A DNA stretch of 64,000 bases. Origin: Desulfamplus sp. (GTDB lineage: Bacteria > Desulfobacterota > Desulfobacteria > Desulfobacterales > Desulfobacteraceae). The stretch covers positions 1 through 64,000 of the forward strand of contig JADGBE010000015.1 of the NCBI GenBank assembly GCA_015231615.1, read 5' to 3'. Under the pieces are notes generated by a model. The model did not search any database. It saw only the letters and a program-made list of their open reading frames with translations, and was not told the origin of the DNA. The translations under genes and the position numbers were made by a program. Shown here one piece after another: positions 18,051 to 24,998 of the stretch (the first letter of the stretch is position 1; the number at the start of each line of letters is the position of its first letter).

Positions 18051-19406
18051 TTATCCAATAAGATTATAAAAGCAGTCTCTCTGTTTTGGCTCAAACCCTG
18101 CCTTTTGAATAAGCCTGCATAGCTCTTCTTTAGGAAGCATAAAATCAACACCTGCCGAAGCTACAACATTCTCTTCAATCATAGTGCTGCCCATATCATT
18201 TGCCCCATAAAATAGGGCTGTTTGGGCAATTTTATCCCCTTGAGTTACCCATGAAGCCTGAATATTATCAAAGTTATCCAAAAATATGCGACTTATGGCA
18301 AGCACTCTTAAATATTGAACCGAGCTTGCTTTTTTTATTCTAAAATTTTTAAAGCCATAACTATCTATATTTTCATTATTTAACTTACTAAAATCGCACT
18401 GCTTACTAATTGGATTATTAATTGAATTACTAAGCTCCGTGTTATCAGGTTGAAATGTCCAAGGGATAAATGCGGTAAATCCCCCTGTTTTATCTTGAAG
18501 AGAACGAATTTTATCAAGATGCTCAAAAATGTGAATTGGGGATTCAATATGACCAAACATCATTGTAGCACTTGATTTTAACCCCATTTCATGGGCTCTC
18601 TCCATAATCTCAAGCCACTCTTTTGATGTACATTTATTTGGAGATACCTTTTCTCTTATTTCATCACAGAGAATTTCTGCCCCACCACCCGGTATTGAAC
18701 CAAGCCCAGCCCCTTTTAGAACTTCAAGAGTTGCTTTAACGCTCATTGAAGAGCTTTTTGCAAGCCACGATATTTCAGGGGGTGAAAATCCATGAATATG
18801 AATATCAAAGTTGGCTTTGATATATTTTAAGAGATCAACATAATAATCAAGGTCAAGAGCAGGATTCATTCCCCCTTGAAGCAAAATTTGAGTTCCACCA
18901 AGCTCAATTGTCTCTTCAATTTTTTGGTAAAGGCTCTTCTTTGAGATAACGTATCCTTGTTCGCTCTTATATTCTCCATCTTTATTATATTCTCCATCTT
19001 TATTATATTTTCCCTCTTTTTTGTAGCTACTCTTTTTTGCCACTGTTTTGTCAATCATTGGTTCTGATTGCGGCTCTTTATAAAATGCACAAAATTTACA
19101 TCCTGACATACATATATTTGTGTAGTTGATATTTCTATCAACCACAAAAGTTATGACTCTTTCTGGGTGAATCTGAAATCTTTTATGGTTTGCAAGGTTT
19201 GCTAAAGTCAAAAATGGTGCGTTATGGTAAAGTGTAAGTCCATCTTCAATTGAAATACGCTTTTTATTTATAATCTTTTCAAGAACTTGATCAACTACTC
19301 TATTAGCTTGATTATTAACCATGCTATAATCTTGAAGCTCATCAGAGTTATTAATTGTAAATTGCATTTTAATATTATCCAACTTTGTTGAATCAATGTT
19401 TAACAT
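18051..19406 (-). CDS. mqnC: Cyclic dehypoxanthinylfutalosine synthase MqnC
   Basis: A radical-SAM enzyme of the futalosine pathway to menaquinone that closes the ring of dehypoxanthine futalosine. The cluster motif is NICMSGCKFCAF (CxxxCxxC). GGG motifs near SIPGGGAEI and the MMFGHIE segment are shared with MqnE. The frame opens at 19454, but ACGGAGAG fits the ATG at 19406, which overlaps mqnE by 14 bp. Two low-complexity inserts are present: Lys/Tyr/Asp repeats just after the cluster (YNKDGE units, 18967-19030) and an Asn/Ser-rich loop coded at about 18300-18440. Without them the length matches the family. Confidence 0.88.
   Translation of the reverse strand: MLNIDSTKLDNIKMQFTINNSDELQDYSMVNNQANRVVDQVLEKIINKKRISIEDGLTLYHNAPFLTLANLANHKRFQIHPERVITFVVDRNINYTNICMSGCKFCAFYKEPQSEPMIDKTVAKKSSYKKEGKYNKDGEYNKDGEYKSEQGYVISKKSLYQKIEETIELGGTQILLQGGMNPALDLDYYVDLLKYIKANFDIHIHGFSPPEISWLAKSSSMSVKATLEVLKGAGLGSIPGGGAEILCDEIREKVSPNKCTSKEWLEIMERAHEMGLKSSATMMFGHIESPIHIFEHLDKIRSLQDKTGGFTAFIPWTFQPDNTELSNSINNPISKQCDFSKLNNENIDSYGFKNFRIKKASSVQYLRVLAISRIFLDNFDNIQASWVTQGDKIAQTALFYGANDMGSTMIEENVVASAGVDFMLPKEELCRLIQKAGFEPKQRDCFYNLIG
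18967..19021 (-). repeat. In-frame 18-bp tandem repeat inside mqnC
   Basis: Two to three units of 18 nt encode YNKDGE repeats inside mqnC, close to the iron-sulfur cluster motif. The period is a multiple of three, so the frame is kept. Confidence 0.8.
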
Positions 19407-20538
19407 TAATCTCTCCGTAAAATGAATCTCTCTCAATTGGCGTAAAACCAGCACTTTTTATCATATCTTCCATAAATGCACGGGTAAGACCTTTTGCAGA
19501 TTTTGCTCCAGCAGTGTGGGTAATTCTCTCCTCAATGATAGTTCCATCAAGATCATCTGCCCCATAGTTTAAAGCAACTTGAGCAAGTTTTTCACCAATC
19601 ATAACCCAATAAGCCTTTATGTGTGGAAAGTTATCCAGCATAAGACGAGATATTGCAACCATCTTTAAATCGTCAACAGCAGTTGTTGAAGGAATATGCG
19701 AAAGTTTTGTGTTTGCTGAATGAAACGCCAATGGGATAAAGGCTGAAAAACCACCTTTTCCCTCAAACAGAGCATCAGACAAAGCTGTTTTATTAAGCAT
19801 ATAAGTTCTATCCTGAAGCTCTCTAAGCAAAATAAGATGATCTACCCGCTCTTCAATTGTTTCAATATGACCATACAAAATAGTTGCATTAGAGGGCAAA
19901 CCCTGCCGATGAACAGCCTCCATTATCTCAAGCCATCTATCTTTACCCATCTTTTTGGGAAAGAGTTTTTTTCTAACACGTTCGCTCATAACCTCTGCCC
20001 CACCGCCCGGCATCATATCAAGTCCAGCTTCTTTTAATGCCGCAATTGTCTCATCAACTGAAAGCCCAGACAAATTAGATAGATAGTCTATCTCAACACA
20101 AGTGAAAGCCTTTATTTTTGCGTTGGGTCTTATTTTTTTAACAGCTTTGAGTAAATCTGTAAAATATGAAAATGGAAGGTCAGGATTCAAGCCACCCACA
20201 ATATGAAGTTCATTTATAGGCTCATCAATCCTATCCATAAGTCGCTTCTCAATCTCTTTAATATCCCATGAATACGATGACGCATCACCCTTATCCACAG
20301 CATAAGCACAGAAAAGACAACGATTTTTGCAAATATTTGTGTAGTTAATGTGTTGGTTATATATATAAAATGCCTTCTTACCATGCAGTCTCTCTCTAAC
20401 TTTATTTGCAAGCATTCCAACACCGTTAAGATCAAATGTCTCAAAAAGAAGAAGCCCGTCCTCTTTTGAAAGACGGGTCTCTTGTTCAACTTTGTCATAT
20501 ATTTTTTCAAGCCGTTTATCGGCAAATTGCCATTGCAC
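19393..20538 (-). CDS. mqnE: Aminofutalosine synthase MqnE
   Basis: A radical-SAM enzyme that joins the MqnA product to SAM, giving aminofutalosine, the entry into the futalosine menaquinone pathway. The cluster motif is NICKNRCLFCAY. The open frame extends to 20694, but the upstream 52 codons lack homology and a good ribosome site; AAGGAG lies six bases before a GTG at 20538, giving a 381-residue protein of normal length. It overlaps mqnC by 14 bp, so the two are cotranslated. mqnA, mqnB and mqnD are not in the window. Confidence 0.88.
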   Translation of the reverse strand: MQWQFADKRLEKIYDKVEQETRLSKEDGLLLFETFDLNGVGMLANKVRERLHGKKAFYIYNQHINYTNICKNRCLFCAYAVDKGDASSYSWDIKEIEKRLMDRIDEPINELHIVGGLNPDLPFSYFTDLLKAVKKIRPNAKIKAFTCVEIDYLSNLSGLSVDETIAALKEAGLDMMPGGGAEVMSERVRKKLFPKKMGKDRWLEIMEAVHRQGLPSNATILYGHIETIEERVDHLILLRELQDRTYMLNKTALSDALFEGKGGFSAFIPLAFHSANTKLSHIPSTTAVDDLKMVAISRLMLDNFPHIKAYWVMIGEKLAQVALNYGADDLDGTIIEERITHTAGAKSAKGLTRAFMEDMIKSAGFTPIERDSFYGEINVKH

Positions 20539-20799
20539 TAATTTCTCCTTACCGCCCTGAGCTTCAGCTCGGTGAATGTCAAGGAAGTTGTCGCCTGTCC
20601 CTAAAAAAAATGATGTTTTTGCTGCCGTTTTTTTCATGTTATTTTTAAAACAATTTGCGATATTTTTATTTGGACTATATGAATATCTATACAAAAGTTT
20701 TAGGCCGCTTTTTTTCTACACGATTGATCTAATTATCATGAGTAAACCTCCGGCTCTGCCGGAGGACTCCTAAAGTTTGACATATACGGGAATATAAAA

Positions 20800-20847
20800 G
20801 AGAACTCCTTAGATGAACCGCCAAAGTTCAATAAAAAAGGAGTTCTC
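20800..20847 (+). promoter_or_regulatory. Hairpin sequestering the tnpA ribosome binding site
   Basis: gagaactcctt (20800-20810) is perfectly complementary to aaggagttctc (20837-20847), which contains the Shine-Dalgarno sequence and ends right before the ATG at 20848. The 11-bp stem with a 26-nt loop would block translation. IS200 is known to limit its transposase through such a structure. Confidence 0.75.
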
Positions 20848-21264
20848 ATGGAACATATAGTTACTTTAAACCATACTAAATGGGATTGCAAATATCATGT
20901 TGTATTTATCCCAAAATATCGAAGAAAAGCTCTTTACGCTGAATTGAGAAAAGAGCTGGGTTCTGTATTTAGGTCATTAGCAGAGCAGAAAGAATGTATA
21001 ATAGAAGAAGGTCATCTACTTCCGGATCACGTTCATATGATGATATCAATACCGCCGAAGTATGCAGTATCTCAAATTGTAGGTTTCATAAAGGGTAAGA
21101 GTGCTATCCATATAGCCCGGACTTTTTTTGGAAGAAGGCAAAATTTTACAGGTCAGCATTTTTGGGCGAGAGGCTATTACGTCAACACAGTTGGAAGAGA
21201 CGAGAATGTGATAAGAGAATATATTCGGCATCAGGAAGAGGAAGACAAACGTCTTGGCAACTAA
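20848..21264 (+). CDS. tnpA: IS200/IS605-family transposase TnpA
   Basis: A Y1 HUH single-strand transposase of 138 residues. The metal-binding HxH is in PDHVHMMISIP, and the catalytic tyrosine is in the C-terminal YYVNTVGRDENVIREYI region. The N-terminal NHTKWDCKYHVVFIPKYRRK is typical of the family. The length is normal and no frameshift is seen, so the copy may be active. The hairpin over its ribosome site should keep expression low. Confidence 0.93.
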   Translation: MEHIVTLNHTKWDCKYHVVFIPKYRRKALYAELRKELGSVFRSLAEQKECIIEEGHLLPDHVHMMISIPPKYAVSQIVGFIKGKSAIHIARTFFGRRQNFTGQHFWARGYYVNTVGRDENVIREYIRHQEEEDKRLGN

Positions 21265-21459
21265 AATTATGGGAATAAACATGCCTCTTAGGCATTCACA
21301 AAGCCGCTCGTGAGCGGCTAACATAATAACCGCTTTGGCGGTTCCATCTTTCAAGCCTCCAGCTTTGCTGGAGGTATTGACTCAAATATTTTTATGCTTG
21401 GAGGAGAAAGCTATCGACTGCAAGCAAAGCTAAATTTGTGATTTTATACTTTGATTACA

Positions 21460-21527
21460 TTCTAAAAACTCAAAAAGTGGATCACTTTTAATGTCCGAAA
21501 ATGGATCAATTCTGTTGTCCATTGACA
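21460..21527 (-). mobile_element. Relic of an IS21-like element end
   Basis: Read on the minus strand, this stretch starts TGTCAATGGACAACAG and holds two TGATCCA-TTTT repeats, the layout of IS21-family ends, which begin with TG and carry internal repeats. No istA or istB follows. The family assignment is from memory of similar ends and is tentative. Confidence 0.4.
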
Positions 21528-21607
21528 CCTGCATTACCAACCCAAAACCACTATATGTATCTCTTTAACACCATATTCACTGATGAATTGAAATTCCTGA
21601 GTAATAC

Positions 21608-21725
21608 CATATTGAAATTATTGACTGACATAAAATTTACTTGAGTTAATCCTGTTCAGCCTAAAATCAATATTGCTTAATATTTACAATATGTTAAGTC
21701 AATTTATATATGCCTGAGTAGTTAC
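21608..21725 (-). repeat. Inverted copy of the 268-385 element
   Basis: This 118-bp block is the reverse complement of 268-385 with one mismatch and no gap. It ends at the terminal repeat GCCTGAGTAGTTAC (21712-21725). Only this half of the left element is present. A related ...CCTGAGTAATAC string at 21595-21606 abuts the other edge. Confidence 0.85.
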
Positions 21726-21762
21726 GTTTTTTAAAAGATAAAATAAAAATTCTTGCAATAAG

Positions 21763-21812
21763 AAAAGCACATAATCTTCATCTATCTCTTTAGATAAAGA
21801 TTATGTGCTTTT
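21763..21812. terminator. Strong hairpin terminator downstream of the qrc operon
   Basis: Arms aaaagcacataatctt (21763-21778) and aagattatgtgctttt (21797-21812) make a 16-bp stem. T8 follows on the plus strand and TTTTCTTATT on the minus strand, so it can work in both directions. It lies about 100 bp after the last gene of the minus-strand qrc operon. Confidence 0.75.
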
Positions 21813-21913
21813 TTTTGGTTTATTGCGAATATAGTTCAGACCCCCACCCTTAAATGGCGAAAGCTTCATTTAAAAATATTTTATAAGTCTGTTTTTCTAT
21901 GCTTTAAAGTATA

Positions 21914-22129
21914 TCAGTGATGACCACTATTTTGTTTATTACTACAACAAGTTCCGTGATGAGCATCATCGTCTCCATGATGTCCACCTTTACCGCCTAC
22001 TGTATCAACAATGGTCTTTACAAGACAGAAGGTCATGCCAAGACTCAGGATAATTATGGTGTACCACATACCACCAAAAAAGAGATAGTGACCAGCGTCC
22101 CAAACCCATTCAAAACAAAATGGAAACAT
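21914..22129 (-). CDS. Small His-rich single-span membrane protein, end of qrc operon
   Basis: A 71-residue protein with one membrane helix (about 13-42, GGMWYTIIILSLGMTFCLV) and a C-terminal tail rich in His, Gly, Asp and Cys (GGHHGDDDAHH, TCCS, final HH), a likely metal-binding tail. AAGGGAG eight bases before the ATG supports real translation. It lies downstream of qrcD on the same strand and ahead of the strong terminator at 21763-21812, so it appears to be the last gene of the qrc transcript. I do not recognise a family. It could be an accessory subunit or metallochaperone. Confidence 0.65.
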   Translation of the reverse strand: MFPFCFEWVWDAGHYLFFGGMWYTIIILSLGMTFCLVKTIVDTVGGKGGHHGDDDAHHGTCCSNKQNSGHH

Positions 22130-22236
22130 AAATATTCTCCCTTTTTTAATCTGTTTACTCTCAAGGTTAATCCATTTTTTGAAATTTAAAAAAACAGATT
22201 AACCATAATTATAATGGAACAGATGTTATAAAATTG

Positions 22237-23475
22237 CTATTTAGTGTCGTAAAGTTCCTGCTCTTGTGGGAACACAGGCAGATAACGGTATGCTAAAGAA
22301 ATCAGAATAACACCATAAGCTACAGGAAGAATTGTTGTTGCAATCTCCTGCCAACTTGGCACATACAATGCCCATGTGTCAAAACTCATTACAGGCACAG
22401 CCATTACTTGAAGAACCATCACCCAACGGTTTAAACAGACACCAAAAACACCAAGCAAGATGGCGACAAGCAAAAGTTTGTTATTCTCTCTATATTTTCT
22501 TACAGTAAGAATTACCGCTGGGACAATACCGCCCAAAACAATCTCTGCAAAAAGTATCCATATACCGTAAAATGAGTTATTTGAATAAAAATCCATCAAA
22601 GAGAATCCCATATCAGGGGCAGTAACAAAAGCCCAATATATAGTGTCAATAATTTTTGCAATGATATATGTTGCTATCATCCAGCCTGAAATTTTTGCAA
22701 GAAGGTGAACTACATTGTCCTTGACCAACTTTTTGCGGGTAATTCCTTCAAACATTTTTGTAACCATCAAGGTAAAGCAAGGTCCATAAGCTGCTGCTGA
22801 CCATGTAAAGAGAAAGAAAGTCCATGGCCAAACAAGTAACCCCTCTCTGTATGCAAATGGGCGACCATAAAGAACGCCAGCAACACCACCAAGAGAACCT
22901 TGATGGAAAAATGAGAGAAAGGCACCTGTTGCAGCAAAAACAGCCATTACACCGTGCATATTGTGGCTTAAATTATGGAAAAAAGGAACTTTGTCAATCT
23001 TACGGTTTTCAAGGATAAGTGGAATAAACTCAATAGTAAGAACACTGAAATATAAAGATAGACAAAATGCTACTTCAGTGAGCATAGAGTGGACATTTGC
23101 ATGCCAAAATATAAACCAGCCTCTAAGTGGCTGTCCAATATCAATGGCAAGAATCAATAAAGCCGAGCTGTAGCAGATAAATCCAATAACAACAGCAAGG
23201 TTTATAATGTTTTTAAGTTCGTCAATGCCAAATACATATTTGAGAAGCCCTGTAAAGAAAGCACCTCCTCCAATGGCAATAATAGCAAGGTCAGCCCATA
23301 TCCAGAGGGCAAAACCATAATAATCGTTCATGTTGGTCTGGTTTAGCCCTTTAAGCCAGCACAGCCCCATGGCATAAACGCCCCACAGAAGAACAGCACC
23401 AACCACCGCAATACCTGTTGCAAACACAGGAAACGGACAGCGTTTTGCTCCTTTGGGAATTAATGCAGAATCCAT
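22237..23475 (-). CDS. qrcD: Menaquinone reductase membrane subunit QrcD (NrfD family)
   Basis: Integral membrane protein of 412 residues with about ten helices, belonging to the NrfD/PsrC family that exchanges electrons and protons with menaquinone. In Qrc it is the quinone site. Helices with conserved His, Asp and Glu are visible (for example FWHANVHSMLTEVAFCLSLY). AGGAG precedes the ATG. It follows qrcC, but an inserted toxin-antitoxin pair separates the two by about 610 bp. Confidence 0.9.
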   Translation of the reverse strand: MDSALIPKGAKRCPFPVFATGIAVVGAVLLWGVYAMGLCWLKGLNQTNMNDYYGFALWIWADLAIIAIGGGAFFTGLLKYVFGIDELKNIINLAVVIGFICYSSALLILAIDIGQPLRGWFIFWHANVHSMLTEVAFCLSLYFSVLTIEFIPLILENRKIDKVPFFHNLSHNMHGVMAVFAATGAFLSFFHQGSLGGVAGVLYGRPFAYREGLLVWPWTFFLFTWSAAAYGPCFTLMVTKMFEGITRKKLVKDNVVHLLAKISGWMIATYIIAKIIDTIYWAFVTAPDMGFSLMDFYSNNSFYGIWILFAEIVLGGIVPAVILTVRKYRENNKLLLVAILLGVFGVCLNRWVMVLQVMAVPVMSFDTWALYVPSWQEIATTILPVAYGVILISLAYRYLPVFPQEQELYDTK

Positions 23476-23512
23476 ATTATATTACTCCTACGTTTGTAAT
23501 TGTTTTTTTATT

Positions 23513-23797
23513 TCAATTTTTAATTCCGCTTTTTATAATATTTACAACTGAAACAACGATATTTCTTGTAATATCATTTTTCAGCTTACCTACTTCTGTA
23601 ACCATAATAGTATTATTAGCCGTAAAAAGTTTTCCGGGACGCACATAACTTATTATTTTCAACGAGCCATTTTCAAAATTTTCATTAGTTAAAATAATTG
23701 CTTTTGCATCTCCATAACTTTTACTTGTAATTTGACACAAAACCCAGTCGTCTTTGCCAGAATCAGCTAATACAACCGCTGGTCTTAATTTTGTCAT
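23513..23797 (-). pseudogene. MazF/PemK-family toxin with disrupted start
   Basis: The 94 residues from ATG 23797 show MazF features (KLRPAVVLAD; SYVRPGKLFTAN) but lack the first beta strand. That strand is still encoded just upstream in the same frame as VVLVTFPFSDLS, and an in-frame TGA immediately before it leaves only ATT, GTA, GTT or CTG as possible starts. The toxin is therefore either truncated and probably inactive, or starts at a non-standard codon coupled to the antitoxin stop at 23830. MazF-type toxins cleave mRNA. It sits between qrcC and qrcD. Confidence 0.7.
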
Positions 23798-23829
23798 TGA
23801 TAAATCTGAAAAGGGAAAAGTTACCAGAA

Positions 23830-24057
23830 CTACAATTCAGACTGAAGGTGTAACCATGCTTGGTCTTCCTCCTCTCTATTCCAGTCTTCACCAAGTGAGG
23901 CTTCACTTAGAAGGGCTGTTTCAGAAGAATTAATAACTTTAGTCGGTCTCTCTTCTAATATAGTTACGAATACACGTCTTGCAGTTTTATGATAGAGAGG
24001 CGATAGTAAATGTATTTCCCCATCAGCACTAAGTATAGCTTCAACTGTTTGAATCAT
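23830..24057 (-). CDS. Antitoxin partner of the MazF-like toxin
   Basis: A 75-residue protein with a beta-rich N-terminus (VEAILSADGEIHLLSP) and a C-terminal acidic helix (LLSEASLGEDWNREEED) of the kind found in antitoxins paired with PemK/MazF toxins, where the tail wraps the toxin. GGTGGAG precedes the ATG. Its stop overlaps the remnant N-terminus of the toxin. It begins 29 bp after the qrcC stop, so it is probably carried on the qrc transcript. Confidence 0.7.
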   Translation of the reverse strand: MIQTVEAILSADGEIHLLSPLYHKTARRVFVTILEERPTKVINSSETALLSEASLGEDWNREEEDQAWLHLQSEL

Positions 24058-24086
24058 AATTCTATAACTCCACCTTTTTCTTGATT

Positions 24087-24899
24087 CTATTTACCCCACT
24101 CTCCATCGCGGTAGTTATCACCAGCTTTTCTTACCCACTCACGCTCTGAGATGTAATAAACCTTTGGATTGGTCTGAAGCCTCTCTAAAAGACGGAAAGC
24201 CTTTGGATTTCTTGGTTTTCCGCACTGATGCGTATCAGGTTTAACAAGTTTGGAAACTTCATGCTCAGGATTATTCAAATCACCAAATGTTATTGCACCA
24301 GCAGGACACGCTTGCGTACAGGCTGTCTGATACTCACCCTCTTCAATATTATCACGCCTCTCTTCGTGATAGGCTTTATCTCTTGCTGCTTGGTATCTGT
24401 GATAGCAAAAACTACACTTTTCAACAACACCTCTCATTCTTGGAGAGACATTGGGACTTAGATACTCCTCCATACCATCTGGCCATTTGGGATCCCACCA
24501 GTTAAAATATCTTGCATGATAAGGACATGCTGCCATGCAATAACGGCACCCAAAGCACCTGGTGTAAATTTGGCTTACAATACCTGTATCATGTCCATAA
24601 TCTGTTGCAGTTGCAGGGCATACAGATATACATGGAGAGTGTCCATGATCTCCTTTTCCTCCGCATTGCATACATGGTCTTGGCATATAACAAATATCTG
24701 TTTCAGGAAATGGTTTACCGTTGGTGAGTTTAAAGATGCTCATCCATGTAATACTATCTTTTTTATTCGTTTCATCTTCTTTAAACGGAACATTATTTTC
24801 AGACATACATGCAACCATGCAAGAGCCGCATCCTGTGCATTTGTCCAAATCAATAACCATTCCGAATTTATATGCTTTTCCGTGGTTATCTTGTGTCAT
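24087..24899 (-). CDS. qrcC: Menaquinone reductase iron-sulfur subunit QrcC
   Basis: A ferredoxin-like subunit of about 270 residues with several cluster-binding groups: CTGCGSCMVAC, CMQCGG...CISVC, CFGCRYCMAAC and a final CTQAC/HQCG region. It wires electrons from QrcB/QrcA toward the membrane subunit QrcD. No signal peptide is seen, as expected for a protein exported with QrcB. An in-frame TTG at 24917 exists, but AGAGG fits the ATG at 24899 (MTQDN). qrcB lies about 100 bp upstream. Confidence 0.9.
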   Translation of the reverse strand: MTQDNHGKAYKFGMVIDLDKCTGCGSCMVACMSENNVPFKEDETNKKDSITWMSIFKLTNGKPFPETDICYMPRPCMQCGGKGDHGHSPCISVCPATATDYGHDTGIVSQIYTRCFGCRYCMAACPYHARYFNWWDPKWPDGMEEYLSPNVSPRMRGVVEKCSFCYHRYQAARDKAYHEERRDNIEEGEYQTACTQACPAGAITFGDLNNPEHEVSKLVKPDTHQCGKPRNPKAFRLLERLQTNPKVYYISEREWVRKAGDNYRDGEWGK

Positions 24900-24998
24900 C
24901 GGAACCTCTTTAACCAATTATGTTTTTACCATGAAAGTTGTAATTTTCATGATCCGGGTGTCTTGAGAGACTAATATATTTGCCTTCTGGAAATTATT

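Larger units (their letters stand above)
20747..21374 (+). mobile_element. IS200-type insertion sequence
   Basis: The element contains a Y1 transposase gene bounded by matching subterminal hairpins: left stem cctccggc/gccggagg (20747-20765) and right stem cctccagc/gctggagg (21356-21374), both with 3-nt loops. Two more hairpins lie near the right end (21303-21318 and 21328-21343). IS200/IS605 elements lack inverted terminal repeats and use such hairpins as recognition sites for single-strand transposition. No tnpB is present. Exact cleavage positions are uncertain by some tens of bases. Confidence 0.85.

Noticed and set aside
18051-20538. mqnE and mqnC as ThiH or CofH/CofG-type radical SAM enzymes
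   Set aside because: Both are adjacent and overlapping, with the cluster motif context and gene pairing typical of the futalosine pathway.
23513-24057. Interpretation of the two small genes as extra Qrc subunits
   Set aside because: Their motifs match a MazF-like toxin and its antitoxin, and described qrc operons have qrcC next to qrcD.
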